20,052 nucleotides of DNA from Lactobacillus sp. (GCA_031263385.1 JAISFX010000093.1:1-20052), one strand, 5' to 3'; counted from the stretch's first letter, positions 1-8,020 are shown. A program made the numbers and translations. The notes: generated by a model from the sequence alone, not told the origin.

Positions 1-191
1 ATTGAACCACCCATGAAAGAGAAGTCCATCGCAGCAACAACACATGGAATCTCTCCTATTGTGCCTTGCGCAACTTTGATAGCATCATCATTGCCGGTTG
101 CCTTGCGATAAGTTTTTAATCTGTCAGTGTATTTTTTAGAATCTTTGAATTTAAGAGGGTCTTCTGCTACAGAAGGAACAGAGACCTCGTT
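1..191 (-). pseudogene. accD: accD continuation after the in-frame stop (carboxyltransferase core, cut by the window edge)
   Basis: Read in the same frame as the zinc-ribbon fragment, the bases after the TAA give an unbroken AccD-like protein. It contains DPLKFKDSKKYTDRLK, the strongly conserved entry to the carboxyltransferase domain, and ends in a MDFSFMGGS segment typical of the first core strand. No ATG, GTG or TTG lies in frame between the stop and ATG at 27-29. That ATG is already inside conserved sequence, so re-initiation could not give a complete core domain. One base (TAT or TAC to TAA) explains the break and there is no frameshift. The rest of the gene lies outside the window, so it cannot be seen whether other lesions exist. 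Confidence 0.75.
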
Positions 192-404
192 TTATTCTCC
201 GTTATCAAAAAGAAGCTTTAATCTTTTATCAATGTACAAACGCAAGTGATGATCACAATTGGTACATACATATATACTCTTTTTAAGCTCTTTAGAAAAA
301 AGCATTTGCCCACAATTGGGGCATTTTACCCAAAGATTGTCCGCGATATCTTTAGGTGTTGCTTTTTTTACTTTCGGTCTTACGAAATCAGTTAACCAGT
401 TCAT
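192..404 (-). CDS. accD: Acetyl-CoA carboxylase carboxyltransferase beta subunit, N-terminal zinc-ribbon fragment ended by an in-frame TAA
   Basis: The 70 codons from ATG (402-404) encode the start of AccD, the beta half of the carboxyltransferase that makes malonyl-CoA with AccA. The family's four-cysteine zinc ribbon is visible: CPNCG near residues 28-32 and CTNC near 47-50, preceded by the usual N-terminal W and K-rich stretch. Reading stops at TAA (192-194) right after the DNGE residues. In relatives a Tyr or similar residue follows here and the carboxyltransferase core continues, so this is not a natural C-terminus. The same frame beyond the stop continues AccD homology (next entry). The gene lies 12 bases after the lapA-domain gene, with an AGGGAT-type ribosome site ahead of ATG. 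Identity as AccD is sure; whether the stop is real, an assembly error or read through is unknown. Confidence 0.85.
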   Translation of the reverse strand: MNWLTDFVRPKVKKATPKDIADNLWVKCPNCGQMLFSKELKKSIYVCTNCDHHLRLYIDKRLKLLFDNGE

Positions 405-416
405 TAATGTTAATCC

Positions 417-812
417 CTATTCTTCTACAGTTTTTTCTGCTGTCTTTTTATTTTTCTTAAACAGGCCTCCAAAAGGTTTTTTAGGTTCTTCTCCATCGCC
501 TTTGAGGGTGTTTAAGTCTTCTTTCAAGTCCACAACTTGAGCGGCCATTTTAGAGTTGGCTTTGATAAGCTTTTTGTTCTGATATTTTTGGCTGCGAAGC
601 GCGGGAGCATATGAGACCCAAACAAAAAACATTCCAAAGATAAAGCTAAAAGCGCTCAGGAAAAAGATTACTACACTAAGAGTAACCTCTACAACATCAT
701 CTTCGCCAAAAAACGGCCACAAATTAAGTGTTACCAAGTCATTGTTGTTAAAACAAAAGACTAACAGTACCAACAAAACAAAAATGAGAACAACCATTCT
801 TATTAAATTCAT
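417..812 (-). CDS. LapA-domain (DUF1049) inner-membrane protein
   Basis: This 131-residue protein has two hydrophobic segments (about residues 4-22 and 42-66) with a short polar link, then a basic Lys-rich cytoplasmic tail ending in TAEKTVEE. That is the layout of LapA/DUF1049 proteins, which in enterobacteria work with LapB in controlling lipopolysaccharide synthesis. A strong ribosome site (AGGAGG, 6 to 7 bases before ATG) sets the start. It follows ihfB, the same neighbour LapA has in many proteobacteria, which supports the call. The tail from about residue 80 is longer and more charged than a minimal LapA. Its role in alphaproteobacteria is not well defined, so no gene symbol is given. 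Confidence 0.8.
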   Translation of the reverse strand: MNLIRMVVLIFVLLVLLVFCFNNNDLVTLNLWPFFGEDDVVEVTLSVVIFFLSAFSFIFGMFFVWVSYAPALRSQKYQNKKLIKANSKMAAQVVDLKEDLNTLKGDGEEPKKPFGGLFKKNKKTAEKTVEE

Positions 813-842
813 TTACAGCCCTCCTGACTTTAATGAAAAACT

Positions 843-1124
843 TTATTGCGGGTTAAGCTTCTCGTGAAGCTGTTTGCCGGTTTTAAAGTGAGGAATTTTT
901 CTCTCTCCGACCAAAACCTTCTCGCCTGTGCGGGGGTTCTTGGCTGTTCTTGGGTCACGAACAGTAGTATAGAAAGAGCCGAATCCTCTAAATTCTATAC
1001 GGTCACCTTTAGCCAATGTAGAGATGATTTTGTTAAAAAAGACGTCGACGATTTTTTCTACGTCTTTTAACATAAGGTGTGGGTTTTTCTCGGCTATTTT
1101 TGTAATTAATTCTGATTTGGTCAC
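843..1124 (-). CDS. ihfB: Integration host factor subunit beta (HU/IHF family DNA-bending protein)
   Basis: This 93-residue protein of the HU/IHF fold is normal in length for the family. The start MTKSELITKIAEKNP, the GDRIEFRGFGSF core and the beta-arm region with RDPRTAKNPRTGEKV are diagnostic; the Pro in the arm is the one that inserts into bent DNA. IHF-beta is favoured over HU by the PHFKTGKQLHEKLN C-terminus and by its position before a lapA-domain gene. It is expected to pair with IHF-alpha, encoded elsewhere, in DNA bending for transcription, replication and recombination. The start codon is GTG (1122-1124), supported by AAGAGGAA about seven bases upstream. It probably shares a transcript with lapA and accD. 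Confidence 0.95.
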   Translation of the reverse strand: MTKSELITKIAEKNPHLMLKDVEKIVDVFFNKIISTLAKGDRIEFRGFGSFYTTVRDPRTAKNPRTGEKVLVGERKIPHFKTGKQLHEKLNPQ

Positions 1125-1183
1125 TTTATTTTCCTCTTATTTATTCATTTATTTTGTTTGATAACTTAGCCCAATTATATTTA

Positions 1184-2329
1184 TTAATCAACATCGTTGT
1201 GCAACTTATGTTCAATAGTTGCGGTAAGCTCTTTGTCGCCAAGTTGAACGTTTTCTATTTTAGTAATGCGTTTGGATATTTTATCAGAAGATACTTTAAT
1301 TTCAGAAATATCTTGCCCTGCTTGGTCAAAATGACGAGACAGGTTTTCTATTCTTTTATCAAGGCGGGTGATGTCATCTATCAATAGCCCTACTTCTTTT
1401 TGGATGACACTTGCCTGTTCTTGCATTTTAGCGTCTTTAAGAATCGCCCTGACAGTGTTTAGGGTTGCCATCAAAGTTGTAGGAGAAACTATCCAAACCT
1501 TAGAACGGTAAGATGTTTCTACAACATCTGTAAAGTTTGAGTATAGCTCTGCATATATGGTTTCTGAGGGCAAAAACATGAGAGCGGAATCGGCGGTTTG
1601 ACCCATGACGATATATTTTTCAGAAATGTCTTTAACATGCTTAACAACGCTTGCCTTAAAAAATCTTTCAGCCTCTACTTTCTCGCGGTCAGATTGGGCA
1701 TTGCGCAAAGCGTGGAAACTCTCAAGCGGGAACTTGCTATCAATGACAATAGAGCCCGGAGGATTGGGAAGTTTTATCAGGCAGTCGGCTCTTTTTTGGT
1801 TTTCAAGAACGACCTGAAACTCATAAGCATTAGGAGGCAAAGCTGCGGTGACAATATCATTAAGCTGAATCTCGCCAAAAGCTCCGCGGGCCTGCTTATT
1901 AGACAGGACCTCTTGCAAAGAAACAACCTGCTCGGAAAGATTAGAGATTTTTTGCTGGGCAACATCTATTTTAGCCAGTCTCTCACGAAGATCTGTCAAG
2001 GTCTCGGTGGTTTTGGCAGTTGTTTGCTGTAGTCCTTCGCCAACGCTTTTGGTAACGGCAAGAAGCTTTTCATCCATGATTTTTTGGACAGCAAGTTTTT
2101 GCTCGGCAATGGCGTCTGCCAGTTTGGTTTGCTGGGATAAATTGCTTTCAGAAATTTGAGACAAACGACCGAACAGTTCTGCCTGCCCCCTGAACAAAGA
2201 ATCGGATAACTCCTCCAAATGATTGTCTTTTTTTCTGAAAAAGAAAAAGATAATGTTTAAAAGAAGGATTATGCCTACAAGGGCAAGCAGAACTATTTCA
2301 ATATTTATGTCTGAAAAGTTAAACTCCAA
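1184..2329 (-). CDS. rmuC: DNA recombination protein RmuC family
   Basis: RmuC-family protein, a membrane-anchored protein linked to limiting DNA rearrangement at inverted repeats and carrying a predicted nuclease-like fold. With the start proposed here it has 381 residues: one transmembrane helix (about 13-31), a long coiled coil (about 40-140), then the RmuC domain opening with ARGAFGEIQLNDIV and containing VIDSKFPLESFHAL, the family's best-conserved block. I chose TTG at 2327-2329, preceded by GGGAAG. It overlaps the end of accA by only 11 bases and puts the membrane helix close to the N-terminus. An ATG at 2381-2383 would add 18 residues but overlap accA by 65 bases. It is likely co-transcribed with accA. 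Confidence 0.9.
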   Translation of the reverse strand: MEFNFSDINIEIVLLALVGIILLLNIIFFFFRKKDNHLEELSDSLFRGQAELFGRLSQISESNLSQQTKLADAIAEQKLAVQKIMDEKLLAVTKSVGEGLQQTTAKTTETLTDLRERLAKIDVAQQKISNLSEQVVSLQEVLSNKQARGAFGEIQLNDIVTAALPPNAYEFQVVLENQKRADCLIKLPNPPGSIVIDSKFPLESFHALRNAQSDREKVEAERFFKASVVKHVKDISEKYIVMGQTADSALMFLPSETIYAELYSNFTDVVETSYRSKVWIVSPTTLMATLNTVRAILKDAKMQEQASVIQKEVGLLIDDITRLDKRIENLSRHFDQAGQDISEIKVSSDKISKRITKIENVQLGDKELTATIEHKLHNDVD

Positions 2330-3281
2330 GGTTTCTTCCCATTGCAAAGAATTTTTCGGTGCGTTCTTTTTTAAGGTCTCCACCGCTTTTTGACAGAAGC
2401 TCTTTTAAGTGGCGGAGAATCGCATCGCCAACGCTTTGGATTGCGACCTGTGGGTCACGATGAGCGCCGCCTAAAGGCTCGTTGATAATCTCATCAATAA
2501 CGCCAAAAGATTTTAAATCCTGTGCGGTTAGCTTTAACGCCTCAGTAGCCTCTTTAACTTTATCTGCAGAGCGCCAGAGAATCGAAGCACAACCCTCAGG
2601 AGAAATTACAGAATAAATAGAATGTTCGAGCATTAAAATGCGGTTGGCAACAGCAATCGCTATAGCGCCTCCAGAGCCTCCCTCGCCGATTACGACAGAG
2701 ACTATAGGTGTTTTTATATTGAAGCATTTTTCAATGCTAGAAGCAATAGCCTCAGCCTGGCCTCTTTCCTCAGCCTCAACGCCGGGGAATGCGCCTGATG
2801 TGTCAACAAAAGTAATAACCGGAAGGTTAAACTTGTTTGCCATATCCATAAGCCTTTGCGCTTTACGATAGCCTTCTGGTTTTGCCATGCCGAAATTGTG
2901 CTTTAATCTGGTGTCCAGATCATGGCCTTTTTCTTGCCCCAAAACAACAACAGAAATGCCTTTAAAGCGCCCGATGCCACCAATCATGGCCTCATCATCA
3001 GCAAAGACTCTGTCGCCGCAAAGCGGGGTGAAATCTTCTATCAAAGCATATACATAATCAAGACAATGTGGGCGCTCAGGATGACGTGCAACCTGAGATT
3101 TCTGCCACGGTGTGAGATTGGCATATGAGTTTTTAACCTGTCGGTCGAGCTTTATCTGAAGGCGCTTTACTTCTTTCGAAATATCAACATCTTCATCTTC
3201 GGCTAAAAGTTTGAGTCCCTCTATTTTAGCTTCCAGCTCTACAATATTTTTTTCAAAGTCCAGTACGTGTGTGTTAGTCAT
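2319..3281 (-). CDS. accA: Acetyl-CoA carboxylase carboxyltransferase alpha subunit
   Basis: AccA joins AccD to transfer the carboxyl group from carboxy-biotin to acetyl-CoA, the first committed step of fatty-acid synthesis. The protein is 320 residues, the usual length. It shows the N-terminal helical part (LTPWQKSQVARHPERPH), the crotonase-like core with VITFVDTSGAFPG, and the Gly-rich GEGGSGGAIAIA oxyanion-hole region, followed by ISPEGCASILWR. All expected blocks are intact, in contrast to the interrupted accD in the same leftward block. The ATG (3279-3281) has an AGAGAA-type ribosome site. A TATAAT reads toward this gene at 3366-3371, but I see no good -35 partner. Confidence 0.97.
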   Translation of the reverse strand: MTNTHVLDFEKNIVELEAKIEGLKLLAEDEDVDISKEVKRLQIKLDRQVKNSYANLTPWQKSQVARHPERPHCLDYVYALIEDFTPLCGDRVFADDEAMIGGIGRFKGISVVVLGQEKGHDLDTRLKHNFGMAKPEGYRKAQRLMDMANKFNLPVITFVDTSGAFPGVEAEERGQAEAIASSIEKCFNIKTPIVSVVIGEGGSGGAIAIAVANRILMLEHSIYSVISPEGCASILWRSADKVKEATEALKLTAQDLKSFGVIDEIINEPLGGAHRDPQVAIQSVGDAILRHLKELLSKSGGDLKKERTEKFFAMGRNLGV

Positions 3282-3399
3282 TTAAAGTTCTCTTTAAAAT
3301 TAAATCCTTGGTGAGTCTTAGCATATAATTATCTGTTTTTCGACTCTTATTTTGCATAATTGTGCATTATACGCTTCAAAGCATTGAAAAATATAATAT

Positions 3400-4629
3400 A
3401 TGAATTATTATGAACAGACTATAGTTTATGGGAGTTATGTAATAGTGATTGCGTTTAGTTTTTTTATATCTGTTTTTGGCACAATAATATGGCTGATATA
3501 CAGCATTGCAAATATAGGTGACAATCTTAGGGGAATGTCTTTTTCTTCATTGCCCATTCAAGAGGCAAGTTTACAGATTTTGATGGTGGTGCTGCCAATC
3601 TTTATAATCTGGCTGATTTTTGGTTATGTAATGCAATTTATAAATAACCAAAAAGTAAATGGTAGTTTGTTGTCTCTTTTCAGACAGGTAAAAAAGAACC
3701 AAGACTACACAGATTTAATTGCAAGAATTATGCTCGAGGCTGAGCGAGAAATTAAAGATGGGTTTGTGCTAAACCGCTTTGATTTATTTATTGCAGATAT
3801 TAATGAGCTGTTGTCTGATGTGATTTATCTTTCTAATATTGCGTCTAATGAGCAAATTGACAGGTTATGGAAAAAGGTTCAGAACGGCGGCAAGTGGGCT
3901 TTTGGAAAAGTTATTGTTGAAGTTAACAGTGTGCAACCAAATTTCCCGATAAGATTATTTGAGAAATCAAAATCAAACAATGTGTTGGCTGGGACAATAT
4001 TGGAATTTTGTGCCAGATACACAAGCCTTATAACTTTGCTTGAGAAACATGATAAAGGTCGTGTGTTTTTGAATATTATAGAAACAGGTGTGTTGGGCAA
4101 GACATTTTCTATTATGGCGCCTATTGCAGACGAGGTTAGAAGAAGTAGAGATATTCCCAGTTCGGCAAAGATAAGAGAAACCATCGCCGAGGAAGAAGAT
4201 GATGAGGACTTCAGGCCAAAGAGGATATATAACCCTGAGGCATCAGAAGTTGATGACAAGAGGGCGTCTATAGTTTCTAAGTTCAACATATTCAGAAGAA
4301 AAGACGAGCCAAGGTTTGAGGGCGCATATGACGAGGATGACCAGTTCTCAGCTGTATTAGAAAGAAGCTTTAGCGACAACCCCGTGGGCGAGCCAAGTTT
4401 TGACGATGAGCCAAAGGTCGAAGAACGAATTGTCGAAGAACGCATTATAGTACAAGCCCAAGATGATGAAGAGTTCCAAGGTCCAGTGCTTGAGCCCAAA
4501 AAGGCTTTTGAAACAAACACCCAAAGAGCTTTGGACAGCTTGAAAAAAGAATGGGAAGAAATGAAAAAAGAGGACAGCACGTCTTATCCTTTCTCTGGTT
4601 GGTCTGATGAAGACAACTATAAAAAATAA
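3400..4629 (+). CDS. Unrecognised two-helix membrane protein with a long acidic C-terminal tail
   Basis: I do not recognise a family. The 409-residue product has two strong hydrophobic helices (about 11-34 and 58-80), then a predicted helical soluble domain (about 85-265) rich in Leu, Ile and charged residues, with RLWKKVQNGGKWAFGKVIVEV and ETGVLGKTFSIMAPIADEVRR as its most distinctive stretches. The last about 140 residues are acidic and low-complexity, with EEEDDEDF and a VEERIVEERI near-repeat, and are probably disordered. No signal peptide, enzyme motif or metal-binding cluster is apparent. There is no Shine-Dalgarno before ATG, only an AT-rich leader. It overlaps the YejA-like gene by 23 bases, so the two are likely co-expressed. 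The size and intact frame make it a real gene. Confidence 0.85.
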   Translation: MNYYEQTIVYGSYVIVIAFSFFISVFGTIIWLIYSIANIGDNLRGMSFSSLPIQEASLQILMVVLPIFIIWLIFGYVMQFINNQKVNGSLLSLFRQVKKNQDYTDLIARIMLEAEREIKDGFVLNRFDLFIADINELLSDVIYLSNIASNEQIDRLWKKVQNGGKWAFGKVIVEVNSVQPNFPIRLFEKSKSNNVLAGTILEFCARYTSLITLLEKHDKGRVFLNIIETGVLGKTFSIMAPIADEVRRSRDIPSSAKIRETIAEEEDDEDFRPKRIYNPEASEVDDKRASIVSKFNIFRRKDEPRFEGAYDEDDQFSAVLERSFSDNPVGEPSFDDEPKVEERIVEERIIVQAQDDEEFQGPVLEPKKAFETNTQRALDSLKKEWEEMKKEDSTSYPFSGWSDEDNYKK

Positions 4630-6442
4630 AATAAAATTTATATTAGTTCTGATTGCTGCCGTTATAATTGCCGGCTCTGCCAATGCAGCCGGAGCGAAAA
4701 GAGTTAAAAAAATCTCCATATACAATGAAGCAAAATATGCTGATAGTTTTAAGCATTTTGAATATGTGAACCCTAATGCGCCAAAAGGCGGAAGAATCGT
4801 TATCCCAAACTACGGGGGGTTTGACAACTTTAATCCATTTATATTTAAAGGAATGGCTCCATCTATGCCTGCTTCTATAACTTTGGATACATTGGGATAT
4901 ACTCCAGTTGATGATATTGCCTCTGTGTATCCGTTGTTGGCAAAAGAATTTGAGGTTGCGAATGATGGAACATTTATCGGCTTTATATTAAACGAACAAG
5001 CAAAGTTTTCTGATGGGGCGCCTGTGACGGCCGATGATGTGGTGTTTAGCTTTGAGGCGATAACCCAAAAAGGCTCTCCTTTATATAAAATGTATTATGG
5101 AGACGTGGAGCGCGCAGAGCGAGTGTCAAAACACCATGTTAGGTTTTATTTTAAAGAGGGAACAAAAAACCGCGAGCTTCCGATTATTATTTCGCAAATT
5201 CCGATATTCTCTGAAAAATATTGGGAAGGCAGAGATTTCTCGCAGCCTAAGCTAGAGCCATATTTAGGAAGCGGGGCATATGTGATTGATAAGTTTGAGG
5301 CCGGAAAATATATTGTGTTTAAGCGCAGGCCTGATTATTGGGCAAAAGATTTGCCATCACGAAAAGGCTTTTTTAATTTTGATGAAATCCGCATGGATTA
5401 TTATCAAGATACAACCGTTACTCTACAGGCATTGTTCTCAGGGAATATTGACGTGAGGGAGGAATATATCGCAAAGATATGGGTGACAGGATATGATAAT
5501 GACTTAGTTAAGTCAGGTAGAGTTATTAAAGAAAACATGGCTCACAACAGGGCCGCGATATTGCAGCATTTTGCATTTAATGTGCGCAAAGACAAGTTCA
5601 AAGACCGCCGAGTTCGCGAAGCTATTGGGCTGGCATTTGATTTTGACTGGGCAAGTGACAAGCTTTTTTATAATCAGTATGAGCGCCTGTACAGCCACTT
5701 TACCAATACAGGTATGGAAGCAACCGGAAAACCGCAAGGCCGCGAGTTGCAGATTTTGAAGAAATATAAGAAAGAACTTCCTGCCAGTGTTTTTGATGAA
5801 GTGAACGTCAACCCTAAACATGGCAGCCATGAAGAGACCAGAGAGAATCTGAAAAAAGCGGTAAAGCTCCTGAACGAGGCAGGGTATGATTTTATAGACG
5901 GGAAGATGACCCACAAAGAAACCGGTGAAGCGCTTAAGCTTGAGGTGCTGAGCAACTCTTCAAATGGCTCAACCTTTACTCGTGTGATGTTGCCATTTAT
6001 AAAGAATCTGAAAAAAATTGGAATCGAGATGGTGTTTAGAAACTTGGAGGTCAACATCTTCAAAAATAGGTTAGATAATTTTGATTATGATATGGCGATT
6101 ATATCTTACCGCATAAGCCAAATGCCCGGCAGCGAGATTAGGGAGTATTGGGGTTCAAGAGCTGCTGACGTTAAGGGCAGCATGAACATTATCGGCATCA
6201 AAAACGAGGTAGTGGACGAGCTTATTAAAGGGGTGATAGAATCCAAAGACAAGAAAGAATATGAGGCTTATGTCAAGGCTTTGGACAGGGTTCTGTTAAA
6301 CGAACACTATATGATATTTCAGTGGTATTCGGGGTATCAGCGCGTGGCGTATTGGAACAAATTTGATATACCTAAATCTGATGTAAAAGCCGGGTTTGAT
6401 ATCGACACATGGTCAGCTCGTGCTGCAACAGCTGCCAAATAA
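4607..6442 (+). CDS. yejA: Periplasmic peptide-binding protein of a YejABEF-type ABC importer
   Basis: Solute-binding protein of family 5 (SBP_bac_5), which captures peptides in the periplasm for an ABC importer. A signal peptide covers about residues 1-27 (basic start, hydrophobic core, ANA cleavage site). YejA-like traits follow: EYVNPNAPKGGRI and FDNFNPFIFKG near the mature N-terminus, then FSDGAPVTADDVVFSFE, GSGAYVIDKFEAGKYIVFKR, and RRVREAIGLAFDFDW. At 611 residues it has the normal length. YejA proteins in other bacteria bind peptides, including microcin C in Escherichia coli; the ligand here cannot be inferred. The start overlaps the upstream membrane-protein gene by 23 bases. The matching permease gene yejB lies about 4.3 kb downstream rather than next to it. 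Confidence 0.9.
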   Translation: MKTTIKNKIKFILVLIAAVIIAGSANAAGAKRVKKISIYNEAKYADSFKHFEYVNPNAPKGGRIVIPNYGGFDNFNPFIFKGMAPSMPASITLDTLGYTPVDDIASVYPLLAKEFEVANDGTFIGFILNEQAKFSDGAPVTADDVVFSFEAITQKGSPLYKMYYGDVERAERVSKHHVRFYFKEGTKNRELPIIISQIPIFSEKYWEGRDFSQPKLEPYLGSGAYVIDKFEAGKYIVFKRRPDYWAKDLPSRKGFFNFDEIRMDYYQDTTVTLQALFSGNIDVREEYIAKIWVTGYDNDLVKSGRVIKENMAHNRAAILQHFAFNVRKDKFKDRRVREAIGLAFDFDWASDKLFYNQYERLYSHFTNTGMEATGKPQGRELQILKKYKKELPASVFDEVNVNPKHGSHEETRENLKKAVKLLNEAGYDFIDGKMTHKETGEALKLEVLSNSSNGSTFTRVMLPFIKNLKKIGIEMVFRNLEVNIFKNRLDNFDYDMAIISYRISQMPGSEIREYWGSRAADVKGSMNIIGIKNEVVDELIKGVIESKDKKEYEAYVKALDRVLLNEHYMIFQWYSGYQRVAYWNKFDIPKSDVKAGFDIDTWSARAATAAK

Positions 6443-6479
6443 GAAGCCAACAAGGCCGTCTATTGAGAGAGTGTTTTTT

Positions 6480-6992
6480 ATGACCGGAAAGCGAATTTGC
6501 ATATTAGGGATTTCATCCTCGGGGAAATCTACCTTAGCGGATAAGATTGGGAAAGCCAAAGGGTTGGATGTTTTGCATCTGGACGCTATTGCTCATATCC
6601 CAAACACAAAGTGGGAAAGAACAGACAGAGAAGTGTTCAAAAAGCAACATGATGAGTTCATCAAGAAAGACAAATGGGTAGTGGAAGGCTGTTATTCAAG
6701 CCTAATGCCGCAGAGGCTTAAAAGAGCAGATGTGGTAATATTTCATAAGTTTAACCGTTTGGCATGTGTTTATAGATATATCAAAAGAGAATTCAGCAAT
6801 AAAAAGAAGTTCGGGCAGCCGGCAGATATGAAGAAATCTATCTCTTGGGAGAGGATAAGATATATACTATTCTCAGCATATAAAAAATTTGATGATTATG
6901 AAAAGCTGATAAAAGAAAACCCACATTTGAAGGTGATTTATGTGAAGTCTTTTAAGGATGTAAAAAAGCTGACGAAAGACATTATCGGTTAG
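6480..6992 (+). CDS. P-loop NTPase, adenylate-kinase/topology-modulation (FlaR-like) family
   Basis: A 170-residue P-loop kinase-like protein. The Walker A motif GISSSGKST occupies residues 10-18. It is followed by LDAIAHIPNTKWERTDREVF and the KWVVEGCYSS segment typical of the small nucleoside-kinase-like proteins annotated as topology modulation protein or FlaR. The ADVVIFHKFNRLACVYRYIKRE block continues the fold. I start it at ATG 6480-6482 because that puts the P-loop at the expected distance from the N-terminus and has GAGAG upstream; the frame is open further back to 6396 inside yejA, but the added residues look unlike protein. The true substrate is unknown for most of the family. The stop is five bases from that of the convergent RgpF gene. 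Confidence 0.85.
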   Translation: MTGKRICILGISSSGKSTLADKIGKAKGLDVLHLDAIAHIPNTKWERTDREVFKKQHDEFIKKDKWVVEGCYSSLMPQRLKRADVVIFHKFNRLACVYRYIKREFSNKKKFGQPADMKKSISWERIRYILFSAYKKFDDYEKLIKENPHLKVIYVKSFKDVKKLTKDIIG

Positions 6993-6997
6993 AAAAC

Positions 6998-8020
6998 TTA
7001 AATCTTATAATCCATTTTTTTTGATTTTATGGGAATCGTAAAGACGCGGGTGATGATTTTGTCACCGCGATATTTTTTGTCATGCATGAACCTCTTTAGC
7101 TTGTCTTTTATTTTTTCTTTGATTCTGGGCCAAGGTTTGGCTGGTGGTGCAGAATTTGATTTCTCGAGAAAGCTGTCTATCAACTCTATGGGGTAGTCAC
7201 AATTGTCCTTTATTAAGTCACGATAATAGACGGGCAGCACACTGGTGGTAACATGGAGAGAAATCTTCTTAAGCAGAGGCATGTGCATGAAAAACGGCAG
7301 AACAAAGTCCTCTTCATAAAGGCGGATTTTGTTGGGAGAAAAACGAATAAACAAGCGAGGCCAAAACGGCACAACTTCTTTTATCTTTTTATGGATGTCT
7401 TTTTTGTTCTTTTTATAAAAGCTTTTGACATCTTGGTTAGAGATATAAAGCCCGGTTGAAAAGCCGTTTTCTGTAATGAGGCTATTTAGCCCGTGTTCAT
7501 ATTTTTTGATGACGACGTACTTGTCCTCCTCTTCTTTGATGTTGTCAAAAAAGTATTTGAAGTCGTCATGCATAAAGACTTTTTTGTTTAAAACAACAAA
7601 AAAGCTCATTAAAAATTTGTTGCCGCAAATACTCCAAGCATCTAGGTTTTGGGCATCCATCTTATCAAACATTTCTTTGAACGGGAACATTGGACCAAAG
7701 CAGGAATCGTTGGTTAATATGAGTTCATCATATTGCTCTAGCTTATCATAGCCGATTTCTTTGATTAAAAGAGACCAAGAGCCAAAATCATAACGGCCGT
7801 ACCTATGGCCGGCAGCGTATTTGGTAAAAGGCCTTACTTTGGCAAGCTCTTCTTCGCAGATGGGGTTGTCTGTATAAAAATATACATCACAGAACTCGCT
7901 TAATTTCTCAACAAAATAAACAACATAATCATGGATTATGCCTTTGTTATCGATAAGCCCTTGCTTGTCAAAGCCGCCTATTAAACAGGCTCTTTTCTTC
8001 ATATTTTGTAAACTCTTCAT
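6998..8020 (-). CDS. RgpF-family (rhamnan synthesis protein F-like) putative glycosyltransferase
   Basis: The 340-residue protein matches the RgpF pattern. It starts with ACLIGGFDKQGLI, then HRYGRYDFGSWSLLIKE, and carries YDELILTNDSCFGPMFPFKEMF followed by an FFVVLNKKVF segment and VIKKYEHGLNSLITENGFS. This family acts in assembly of rhamnose-containing and other surface polysaccharides, usually within large glycan clusters. Here it stands alone, with no sugar-nucleotide or transport gene nearby. Its substrate is therefore open. Two ATG codons are possible at the start, giving MKSLQNM or a start six residues later; neither has a good ribosome site. The C-terminal 70 residues are very basic, suggesting contact with the membrane. 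Confidence 0.82.
   Translation of the reverse strand: MKSLQNMKKRACLIGGFDKQGLIDNKGIIHDYVVYFVEKLSEFCDVYFYTDNPICEEELAKVRPFTKYAAGHRYGRYDFGSWSLLIKEIGYDKLEQYDELILTNDSCFGPMFPFKEMFDKMDAQNLDAWSICGNKFLMSFFVVLNKKVFMHDDFKYFFDNIKEEEDKYVVIKKYEHGLNSLITENGFSTGLYISNQDVKSFYKKNKKDIHKKIKEVVPFWPRLFIRFSPNKIRLYEEDFVLPFFMHMPLLKKISLHVTTSVLPVYYRDLIKDNCDYPIELIDSFLEKSNSAPPAKPWPRIKEKIKDKLKRFMHDKKYRGDKIITRVFTIPIKSKKMDYKI

Noticed and set aside
1..404. Stop-codon reassignment (TAA read as Tyr) as the explanation of the accD break
   Set aside because: TAA is the natural terminator of several genes here at positions matching family C-termini (for example ihfB, accA, rmuC), so general reassignment does not fit.
1598..2032. 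144-codon plus-strand frame within rmuC
   Set aside because: It lies wholly over the conserved RmuC domain on the other strand and has no recognisable motif.
3879..4580. 233-codon minus-strand frame inside the orphan membrane-protein gene
   Set aside because: Very Ser-rich translation arising opposite acidic codons; the plus-strand frame has membrane helices, is longer and links to yejA.
5513..6063. Two minus-strand frames over yejA
   Set aside because: Shadows of the YejA coding sequence; no plausible start signals or protein features.
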